The position numbers and the translations under genes are program-made. From NCBI GenBank assembly GCA_910587465.1, contig CAJUMS010000128.1, positions 1 to 6,134 of the forward strand: a DNA stretch of 6,134 nt, read 5' to 3'. This DNA is from an uncultured Oscillospiraceae bacterium (GTDB taxonomy: Bacteria; Bacillota; Clostridia; Oscillospirales; Ruminococcaceae). The notes below the pieces were generated by a model. That model searched no databases. It saw nothing but the letters and a program-made list of their open reading frames with translations, and was not told the origin of the DNA. Position 1 is the first letter of the stretch. Every line of letters starts with the position of its first letter. Shown here one piece after another: positions 1 to 4,320 of the stretch.

Positions 1-2
1 AC

Positions 3-53
3 TCTGTTATTTTGGGCAGCGGATTTCTGCTGCTTTGTGCGGTGTTGCCTTAA
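3..53 (+). CDS. possible 3' end of an upstream membrane protein (partial)
   Basis: One open frame enters from the left edge and ends with a double stop (TAA TAG, 51-56). Its 16 codons give a hydrophobic stretch, SVILGSGFLLLCAVLP, that would suit a C-terminal membrane segment. A second frame (from base 2, stop at 104-106) is also open and runs into the first repeat, so the choice is uncertain. No homology can be judged from so short a piece. If real, it is probably a host gene flanking the prophage. Confidence 0.25.
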   Translation, partial: SVILGSGFLLLCAVLP

Positions 54-112
54 TAGATGAAATCACTTTTCTAAAAAGATCTTCAATTGATAAAGTTGAA
101 TTTTAAAATTGG

Positions 113-163
113 ACACCTGTCGAAATCTAACCCCCCAAGGTTCGGACAACGGCAGGTGTTTTG
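113..163 (+). terminator. hairpin with T-tract in repeat copy 1 (terminator-like)
   Basis: ACACCTGTCG (113-122) pairs with CGGCAGGTGT (150-159), nine Watson-Crick pairs plus one T.G, and is followed by TTTT. The 27-nt loop can form a small inner helix (AACC/GGTT). Reading plus, this resembles an intrinsic terminator with an oversized loop. The TGTTATAAT that follows (162-170) also matches an extended -10 box, so a promoter role cannot be excluded. Confidence 0.45.
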
Positions 164-219
164 TTATAATCCCCTTTCCAATGCGGTTTTGCGATTGCTT
201 GATCAGAATTTCAAAATGG

Positions 220-269
220 ACACCTGTCGAAATCTGAACTCCCAAGGTTCGGACAACGGCAGGTGTTTT
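220..269 (+). terminator. hairpin with T-tract in repeat copy 2 (terminator-like)
   Basis: The same arms as in copy 1 (220-229 with 257-266) are followed by TTTT. The inner loop differs from copy 1 but still pairs, and better: CTGAAC with GTTCGG gives six pairs including one T.G. Retention of an inner helix despite base changes suggests the folded form matters. The -10-like TATAAT (272-277) is kept but lacks the upstream TG found in copy 1. Confidence 0.45.
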
Positions 270-314
270 CTTATAATCCCTTTAACAATGCGGCTTAACG
301 GTTGCCGCGTCAGG

Positions 315-408
315 ATTTCAAAATGGACACCAAGTACAAAACAGTCCAAAATCGGATACTAAACATAAAAAAGGGAGGTATCCGAACCCCTAGTGTCCGA
401 TTTGAAAT
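315..408. repeat. inverted-repeat pair, possible relic of transposon ends
   Basis: The start of repeat copy 3 (315-330, ATTTCAAAATGGACAC) is matched in inverse orientation at 393-408 (GTGTCCGATTTGAAAT), 14 of 16 bases. Between them lies a second, perfect 8-bp inverted pair: TCGGATAC (352-359) and GTATCCGA (378-385). Nested end-like repeats of this sort occur at termini of some insertion sequences. With no transposase and no clear target duplication seen, this is only a possible 94-bp remnant. Confidence 0.4.
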
Positions 409-512
409 GTGAAAAATCCGCATAGTATAGGGGAATATTAAGATGACGTCTATTTTCAGCGTGTCATATTACATATTTATGGATGCCAATACTTCAAAAT
501 CCACACGAGTGT

Positions 513-526
513 CCAAATCTATTTGG
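513..526. repeat. short palindrome
   Basis: CCAAAT CT ATTTGG is a perfect 6-bp inverted repeat around a 2-base centre in otherwise featureless AT-rich DNA. It could be an operator-type half-site pair, but nothing nearby identifies a regulator. Apart from this, 409-550 shows nothing recognisable. Confidence 0.3.
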
Positions 527-550
527 TCACGATATCACATAAAACACTGA

Positions 551-608
551 CAAAAAAGATATTATGCCCACAAACAGCTGTGTAAAGCCATTTGTGGGCA
601 TAAATCTT
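551..608 (-). terminator. strong intrinsic terminator for the integrase fragment
   Basis: Left arm 556-574 and right arm 591-608 form an 18-bp stem (core TATGCCCACAAA / TTTGTGGGCATA) with a single bulged A at 561 and a 16-nt loop. On the minus strand the hairpin is followed directly by a run of six T (plus-strand A at 552-557). It lies about 100 bases beyond the minus-strand integrase stop, as expected for the end of that transcript. Confidence 0.85.
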
Positions 609-638
609 GTGAAAAACAGAAAACACCATCCGTAGATA

Positions 639-653
639 TTTTCGACACGAAAA
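639..653. repeat. inverted repeat beside the att-like sequence
   Basis: TTTTCG (639-644) and CGAAAA (648-653) form a perfect 6-bp inverted repeat around ACA. It abuts the T-arm-like sequence at 653-666. Inverted core repeats are typical of tyrosine-recombinase crossover sites, which makes a recombination site at about 639-666 plausible. The pairing is seen directly; the role is inferred. Confidence 0.35.
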
Positions 654-666
654 TGGATTCGAACCC
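653..666 (-). other. tRNA T-arm-like attachment-site core (att candidate)
   Basis: Read on the minus strand, 655-666 is GGGTTCGAATCC, the classic tRNA T-arm sequence (G53-TTCGAAT-C61). Neither a full T stem nor an acceptor stem with CCA follows: position 51 would face A, and the next bases are ATTTTCG. So it is not a tRNA gene. Many phage integrases recombine at tRNA 3' ends and keep the T-arm sequence in their att core beside int. This one is about 45 bases past the integrase stop, so it may be the att core or one prophage end. Confidence 0.5.
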
Positions 667-710
667 TTTGCTTAAAGCTATAAAACCGTGTTATAAAAAT
701 AATTAAAAGA

Positions 711-1067
711 TTATGTGTTGCTTTTCGTGTTGCATAGTTCGTTCATTTGGTCTCTTAGCCTGTTTGAATATTCTTCCATTGCCGACGGGAAAATATGTTG
801 ATAAACTTGCTCTATCATAACTGTTAAACTGTGCCCCATAAGTTTGGCAATATACTTTTGAGGTATTCCGAGAAGAATGCATTTGCTAGCGTAATGATGT
901 CGCAGGGCGTGGAATGTAAGATTTGTATTCAGCTTATGTTTTTCTCGGAACTTGTTCCAACTGTTGCATATCAAAGCAGTTTTTCTGTCGCAAACTCGAT
1001 TGTTCTGCGAATGAGCTAAAAGATATTCGTAAACGTACTCATTGTAATGGTGAATATTCTGTTTTTC
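711..1067 (-). pseudogene. int: tyrosine-family phage integrase, C-terminal fragment
   Basis: The minus frame is open from 1067 (just after an in-frame TGA at 1068-1070) to the stop at 711. It encodes about 118 residues, against 350-400 usual for a complete phage integrase. The catalytic half of the tyrosine recombinase fold is visible: HALRH (the HxLRH box), then LMGHS (the GH box), and VYQH carrying the nucleophilic tyrosine. The first catalytic arginine region, the core-binding domain and the arm-binding domain are absent. The piece before the first usable start codon (TTG at 974) still reads like integrase, for example NEYVYEYLL. This argues for a decayed longer gene rather than a short protein starting at 974. 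The gene is AT-rich, points away from the head genes, and is followed by an att-like site and a terminator. It cannot be catalytically complete. Confidence 0.9.
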
Positions 1068-1082
1068 TCAACATATGTACAA

Positions 1083-1237
1083 TCGGCGGCGGGATATTTC
1101 GAGCGTATCACGGCAATAGCGGTCTGCGCGAGATTTTTGACGGGCATAATTCTCGGAGCAGCGCTCTGCAGAGCGGAACGCGGGGATGTCGGCGCGGGAA
1201 TATTTTGCGCGGCTGTTCTCGGCATTTGCGGTGCGGA
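1083..1237 (+). other. ambiguous GC-rich patch, possible remnant of a small membrane protein
   Basis: This patch lies between the stop of the GIY-YIG fragment and the broken integrase. Both strands are open. The plus frame (part of an ORF from 1047) reads as hydrophobic with codons like those of the head genes, for example FLTGIILGAAL and GIFCAAVLGICG. This could be a holin-like or other small membrane protein fragment. The minus frame over 1016-1225 is Pro/Ala-rich and looks more like a shadow, though its tail (KNLAQTAIAVIRSKYP) is not absurd. Composition changes sharply to AT-rich at about 1070-1080, marking a junction. No family is recognised. Confidence 0.25.
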
Positions 1238-1573
1238 CTACGCTGCCGTTTCCCCGCGCATTCTCAGTGATATTCTCCATTGCTCCGCATTGGGAATATC
1301 GGTAAACTCAACAGTCTTGTCGTAATTCTGCCTGATTACCGTCTTGATCTCGTCTAATGTTACACGGAAAAACTCACGGCGGGGGTTTACCATATTGACC
1401 TTTTGTCCTCAAAAGCGCGGTGCAGCGCAGCTTCAAGCGCAGGAGCATCGTCGGTGAAGATCATAGCTTGGACGTCGAAAGCGAACAGCACCGACGCGTC
1501 GCCAAGCCCGTCAACACGCTCCTGCAGGTCAAGACGACGCGTCATACCTATTTTGTATACGTTCTCGCCGAAT
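1238..1573 (-). pseudogene. GIY-YIG (T5orf172 / DUF4041-type) protein, C-terminal fragment with frameshift
   Basis: Reading minus from the junction near 1571, the frame gives FGENVYKIGMTRRLD, then GDASV...FDVQAMIFTDDAPALEAALHRAFEDKR. This is the C-terminal T5orf172/Mug113 GIY-YIG region of DUF4041-type proteins, which are common in prophage lysogeny regions. After EDKR the frame hits RSIW-stop. Skipping to the next frame at about 1399-1401 (one G short in AGG-TCA) restores the expected continuation, NMVNPRREFFRVTLDEIK, and then FTDIPNAEQWRISLRMRGETAA with a TAG stop at 1238-1240. So it is a one-base deletion in an already truncated gene: the long N-terminal part is missing upstream, where portal sequence begins instead. 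In relatives the domain sits beside int, so int and this gene are probably one decayed lysogeny module. It is almost certainly nonfunctional. Confidence 0.8.
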
Positions 1574-2066
1574 GCTGACCATCGCTGCGGTTCCCGACAG
1601 AAAAGCGAGCGCGGGCGGGAATACGGGTCAGGCGCTTGTTATCGGGCAAGGGTGGACGATGGCGGAGAGCGCCGCGAAGTCTATGGAACACGAGTTCAAG
1701 GCAACGGAAAAGCGGTTTCTGGCGTTTGTGCTGAGGTGCCTGAACGTCCCGCAGCTGGGGAGCCTGTCGCTCGGCGATATCGAGATAAAGTTCACCAGGA
1801 ACAAGACGGATAATCTGCTGACAAAAACGCAGGGACTTCAAAACCAGCTCGAGGCGGGGATCCACCCGCGCATAGCGATAGCGCACTGCGGACTGTACAG
1901 TGATCCCGAGCAGGTGTTCCTCGACAGCTCCGAGTATCTCCAAAAGTGGATAATATCGGGTGAACAAGATAAACAGGCGGCGAACGTGGTCGATATGGAC
2001 GGCGAGCTTGAGGCTATCCTGAACAAATTGGGCGGTGACGATAATGGCGAGCTTAGCGAGCGTTGA
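1572..2066 (+). pseudogene. phage portal protein (SPP1 gp6-like), C-terminal third
   Basis: The frame encodes 164 residues that match the end of SPP1-gp6-type portal proteins, which are usually about 450-500 residues. Visible blocks are TIAAVPDR (residues 3-10), GGNTGQA (15-21), the conserved KFTRNKTDN (73-81), GIHPRIAIAHCGL (96-108), and SDPEQVFLDSSEYL (110-123). Portal proteins form the dodecameric DNA-entry ring of the head; the clip, wing and most of the stem regions are missing here. The ATG at 1572 has no ribosome site and sits at the fusion point with antisense GIY-YIG sequence. It is therefore a chance methionine, and the fragment is probably not translated as a working protein. Its 3' end overlaps the MuF start, the tight spacing typical of this operon. 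Confidence 0.9.
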
Positions 2067-3255
2067 CCGCCTGAATATCCTTTATTACGGTGAAATGGAG
2101 CTGCCCGCCGCCGAGAAGAAGCTTCGCATAGTAATGGCAGGGGCGTTTCAAGACGCTGTAAGAAAGTATTACGATACGGTTCGCGCGATAATCTCCGATG
2201 AGAAAACGGACAAACGCCGTAAAGATATACTCCTTGCGGCTGCTGCAGTGTCGCTGCGGAAAGCGTATCTCGGCTTCTTCGACAAGTATTACGAACGCTA
2301 TGTATCCGCAATATTTCAAGGCGGCGAGCCTTATTACGGCGTTGGCGCGTGGCGGAATCAACACGCTCTCGACTTCGCGGTATGGCTCACGAGAACAGCC
2401 CGCGGCGAGCCGAACATAGCGTTTGAGAACAGCCACTCGATGACGGTCACGCGCACTGAGATAAACGCGATGTGCAACCTTGCGGCGCTTGACGGGGCGC
2501 ACCGTTCGGGAATGCGCTTCAAGACCTGGGAGACATTCGGCGACGGCAAGGTCCGCCCGTCGCATAAGGCGGTCGGCGGCACGAGGATACCGATCGACGA
2601 GCCGTTCACGGTGGGAAATTCCAAGCTTATGTTCCCGAACGATACATCGCTTGGCGCGGACGCGGAGGAGATAGTCAACTGTCGGTGTACTTTGAAATTT
2701 GACCGCGGAACGCCCTTGACAAACGCGAATAATCGTGGTATAATGAGGGTAGAAAGAAAAATCGGGAGATCATCAAACGATGAAGTTCCCAAGAAGGACA
2801 ACATGATGATACTTTCGAGCAGATTTGTAAATTCAAATGATGTGCTTTTCCGCAACGCAGCGAGAATCAAACCATTGGACGGATACAGCGACATTGTTAT
2901 GCATGGTTCCCCCAATGAATTGTTGGCTTACAGTAATGAAGGTGATGAATGGTCGTATGGAGCGAAGGAAGCGGCAGAACTAATCAGAAACTCCCATGAA
3001 TTCTGCGGAAAACCAATTCGGTTGATAGCCTGTCAGACCGGTGCGCTAAAAGATGGTATAGCACAGCAGATTGCCGACGAATTGGGCGTGTCAGTGTTAG
3101 CACCAACTGAAACAGTAACTGTAGATATAGACGGCGAAATGTTTGTTAGTGATAATGATGTTCTTTCGGGAATATGGAATTCAAGTTCTCCCGAAGAACG
3201 TGTTAAGATACGCGAAACAGGCACTTGGATAGAGTTTAAACCAAGAAGGAGGTAA
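2044..3255 (+). CDS. MuF head protein fused to a caspase/CHAT-like toxin domain (prophage polymorphic toxin)
   Basis: The protein is 403 residues from ATG 2044; an in-frame GTG at 2035 would add three. Residues 1 to about 220 are a phage Mu gpF-like minor head domain: RTEIN at 137-141, the KTWETFGDGKVRPSH block, and the hallmark NCRC at 212-215. After a polar linker, residues 254-403 form a different domain. It has YSDIVMHGSP (His287), then PIRLIACQTG (Cys330), an AQQIADELGVSV helix-strand unit, and a GTWIEF tail. The hydrophobic-strand-HG and hydrophobic-strand-C pattern with 43-residue spacing resembles the His-Cys dyad of clan CD (caspase/CHAT) folds. Similar domains end some Rhs/WapA-type polymorphic toxins. 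MuF-linked toxins of temperate phages are a known class, thought to ride in the head. GC drops from about 62% (2461-2520) to about 42% (2881-2940) at the domain change. The MuF part is very sure; the enzymatic nature of the C-terminus is inference. Confidence 0.85.
   Translation: MASLASVDRLNILYYGEMELPAAEKKLRIVMAGAFQDAVRKYYDTVRAIISDEKTDKRRKDILLAAAAVSLRKAYLGFFDKYYERYVSAIFQGGEPYYGVGAWRNQHALDFAVWLTRTARGEPNIAFENSHSMTVTRTEINAMCNLAALDGAHRSGMRFKTWETFGDGKVRPSHKAVGGTRIPIDEPFTVGNSKLMFPNDTSLGADAEEIVNCRCTLKFDRGTPLTNANNRGIMRVERKIGRSSNDEVPKKDNMMILSSRFVNSNDVLFRNAARIKPLDGYSDIVMHGSPNELLAYSNEGDEWSYGAKEAAELIRNSHEFCGKPIRLIACQTGALKDGIAQQIADELGVSVLAPTETVTVDIDGEMFVSDNDVLSGIWNSSSPEERVKIRETGTWIEFKPRRR
2716..2744 (+). 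promoter_or_regulatory. perfect consensus sigma-70 promoter inside the MuF-toxin gene
   Basis: TTGACA (2716-2721), a 17-bp spacer, and TATAAT (2739-2744) match the housekeeping consensus at all twelve positions. The site lies ten codons after the NCRC end of the MuF domain and about 20 codons before the toxin domain. Transcription would start near 2751 and cover the toxin domain and immunity gene up to the terminator at 3606-3655. Late phage genes are normally read from an upstream late promoter, so an autonomous promoter here is unexpected. Activity is not shown by sequence alone. Confidence 0.75.
2780..2806 (+). CDS. possible eight-residue leader ORF preceding the toxin domain start
   Basis: Out of frame with MuF, ATG 2780 opens an ORF of eight codons (MKFPRRTT) ending in TGA 2804-2806. 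It overlaps the in-frame ATG 2803 as ATGA, the arrangement used for translational coupling. A GGGAG lies 11 bases upstream, a rather long spacing. It would be translated only from the internal promoter's transcript. It may well be chance; it is recorded because of its exact placement. Confidence 0.2.
   Translation: MKFPRRTT
2794..2808 (+). promoter_or_regulatory. internal ribosome site and in-frame ATG-ATG before the toxin domain
   Basis: AAGGA (2794-2798) is followed at 4 and 7 bases by two successive in-frame ATG codons (2803 and 2806; residues 254-255 of the MuF protein). With the promoter at 2716-2744 this would let a free-standing toxin domain of about 150 residues be made without the MuF part. 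Translation from this site is a prediction. Confidence 0.45.
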
Positions 3256-3259
3256 CGCT

Positions 3260-3571
3260 ATGATTATGTTGTGTAATTATACGGAGTACGGCTCCGATAA
3301 CGGAATTTCAATGAAAGATCGTTTTCAAGAGAAGCCTTATCCGGGGCAGGACAAAATAGTATCTTATCTTCGACACAACGGAACGCCCACCGCCGTTCAA
3401 GCCAGAATGTCCAGTGATAGGTTTACAGGTGAGAGGATACCGGGAGAGTATAGCATTACCGCACTTGATGACGGTATTTTTTCGTGGTGGAGCGACCTTG
3501 CATATCACGTTGAAAAATATAATCTTCGATTGTCTAAAGAGTTTGAGGACTATGTTCTCAATAAAAAATAA
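3260..3571 (+). CDS. probable immunity protein for the MuF-linked toxin
   Basis: This is a 103-residue acidic-to-neutral soluble protein without a signal peptide or membrane segment. It starts four bases after the toxin stop, with a near-perfect AAGGAGG (3246-3252) lying in the toxin's last codons and spaced seven bases from ATG 3260. The C-terminal block, about residues 66-99 (ITALDDGIFSWWSDLAYHVE followed by KYNLRLSKEFEDYVL), resembles small proteins found next to contact-dependent toxin genes. No named immunity family can be assigned with certainty. Its position directly after a polymorphic toxin, its size, its shared low GC (about 45% at 3421-3480) and the terminator closing the pair all argue for an antidote that binds the toxin domain in the cytoplasm. 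It could be read from the late operon or from the internal promoter at 2716-2744. Confidence 0.75.
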   Translation: MIMLCNYTEYGSDNGISMKDRFQEKPYPGQDKIVSYLRHNGTPTAVQARMSSDRFTGERIPGEYSITALDDGIFSWWSDLAYHVEKYNLRLSKEFEDYVLNKK

Positions 3572-3605
3572 ATGCTTTTAATTGAATAGCTTATCTAGAG
3601 CCTTT

Positions 3606-3655
3606 GAGCCAATGTTCCTATGGGAAATCCATAGGGACGTTGGCTCTTTTTGTTT
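3606..3655 (+). terminator. very strong intrinsic terminator closing the toxin-immunity cassette
   Basis: Arms 3606-3623 and 3629-3646 pair over 18 bp (GAGCCAATGTTCCTATGG with CCATAGGGACGTTGGCTC), with two T.G wobbles and a 5-nt loop. TTTTTGTTT follows. It sits inside what would otherwise be a continuous head operon, so the scaffold and capsid genes need either read-through (antitermination) or their own promoter. Confidence 0.93.
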
Positions 3656-3659
3656 ATAC

Positions 3660-3702
3660 GGCAGTATTAACGGCGCGGGTTCAATTCCCGCTGCTGCCGC
3701 CA
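3660..3702 (+). ncRNA. tRNA-like minihelix (acceptor stem plus T arm with encoded CCA)
   Basis: GGCAGTA (3660-3666) pairs with TGCTGCC (3692-3698) as a 7-bp acceptor stem with one T.G pair. GCGGG (3675-3679), TTCAATT (3680-3686) and CCCGC (3687-3691) form a perfect 5-bp T stem with a canonical 7-nt T loop. G (3699) then CCA (3700-3702) follow as discriminator and 3' end. An 8-nt linker (TTAACGGC, 3667-3674) replaces the D arm, anticodon arm and variable loop. It therefore cannot decode mRNA. It has the features that RNase P and CCA-recognising enzymes use in minimal substrates. It begins 4 bases after the terminator T-tract and ends 45 bases before the scaffold ATG. Structured RNA candidates upstream of GP20 genes have been reported under the names GP20-a and GP20-b; whether this is one is not known to me. 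Confidence 0.75.
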
Positions 3703-3747
3703 TTGGAGTTATCCGTTAAATAATGTAATTTTTCAGGAGGATTTATT

Positions 3748-4308
3748 ATGACAAGAGACGAGATCAAGAAGCTGTTTCCCGAGGCGACCGACGAGCAGGT
3801 CTCAGCGCTGCTGAGTTCACATCACAGCGAGCTGAACAAGCTTAAGGACGACAACAAGTCGCTCAAGGAAAAGGCGGACAAGTTCGACGAGGCAGAGCGC
3901 GAGAAGCTCTCCCAAGAGGAAAAGCTGAACAAGCTCATTGAGGAAGCAAGCAAAGCGAAATCCGAAAATCAGCGACTGCTCAACCGCACAAAAGCGGCCG
4001 CAAAACTAACGGCAGCGGGATTGACCGAAGAGGAATACTCGGCGGTGCTCGACGGATTTGTCAGCGACAACGAAGAGCAGACAATAGGCTTTGCCGATGC
4101 GCTTGCGAAGCTGATAGGCGCGTCACGCGAAAAGGCGGTTGCCGCCGCAAAGCAGGAGCTTATGCAAACGCCCGCTCCGGTATCGGGAACGCCGCCCGCG
4201 GCTCCCGATCTCTCGGAACAGTTCAGCGCCGCCGCGAAAGCCAACGATATGCTGTCTATGATAAAGGCGGCGGACGGTATGACGGCGGTACAAGAAACAA
4301 AGGTATAA
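3748..4308 (+). CDS. phage capsid scaffold protein (GP20-like minor structural protein family)
   Basis: This 186-residue protein is very rich in Lys, Glu and Ala. The N-terminal segment TRDEIKKLFPEATDEQ is followed by a long charged coiled coil (about residues 28-80, with repeats such as KLKDDNKSLKEKADKFDEAE). Next come a TAAGLTEEEYSAVLDGFVSD helical block, a Pro-rich linker (TPAPVSGTPPAAP), and a short C-terminal helix that would contact the capsid. This is the usual build of GP20-type scaffolds, which template head shell assembly and then leave or are degraded. AGGAGG (3735-3740) is seven bases ahead of the ATG. The major capsid gene follows after 12 bases with its own ribosome site. High-GC codon use returns here after the AT-richer toxin-immunity segment. 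The gene looks intact. Confidence 0.9.
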   Translation: MTRDEIKKLFPEATDEQVSALLSSHHSELNKLKDDNKSLKEKADKFDEAEREKLSQEEKLNKLIEEASKAKSENQRLLNRTKAAAKLTAAGLTEEEYSAVLDGFVSDNEEQTIGFADALAKLIGASREKAVAAAKQELMQTPAPVSGTPPAAPDLSEQFSAAAKANDMLSMIKAADGMTAVQETKV

Positions 4309-4320
4309 CAGGAGGTAAAT

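Larger units (their letters stand above)
98..331. repeat. tandem ~107-bp repeat, two full copies plus a stub
   Basis: Copy 1 runs 98-205, copy 2 206-312, and a third copy breaks off after the shared start (313-331). The best conserved part, about 75 bases in each copy, begins GAATTT(T/C)AAAAT..GGACACC and ends TTATAATCCC. The remaining ~30 bases of each unit are more diverged. Open frames across this stretch merely reflect the repeat and are not credible genes. The spacing and sequence fit duplicated intergenic RNA or regulatory elements, or sub-terminal repeats of an old transposable element. No transposase gene is visible beside them. Confidence 0.85.

Noticed and set aside
98..331. CRISPR-like array
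   Set aside because: Units are ~107 bp with diverged rather than unique spacer-like parts, only two full copies, and no cas genes.
87..362. Plus ORF of 91 codons and minus ORF 63-245 across the left region
   Set aside because: Both are produced by the tandem repeat; no ribosome site, no domain, and the same peptide pieces recur with the repeat period.
653..666. A tRNA gene on the minus strand
   Set aside because: Only the T-loop core matches; the T stem has a G-A mismatch, and there is no acceptor stem, anticodon arm or CCA.
1403..1813. Plus ORF of 136 codons
   Set aside because: It is antisense to the GIY-YIG fragment, then runs out of frame through portal sequence; composition is Ser/Arg-rich as typical of a shadow frame.
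2035..2043. GTG 2035 as start of the MuF gene
   Set aside because: It adds only three residues and has no better ribosome site; ATG 2044 is preferred, though the choice is not certain.
1548..2565. Minus-strand ORFs opposite the portal and MuF genes
   Set aside because: Arg/Leu/His-rich antisense shadows of strongly supported plus-strand phage genes.
3703..3731. Promoter for the scaffold gene (TTGGAG, 17 bp, TAATTT)
   Set aside because: Only three of six -35 bases match, and transcription would begin almost at the ribosome site; too weak to report.
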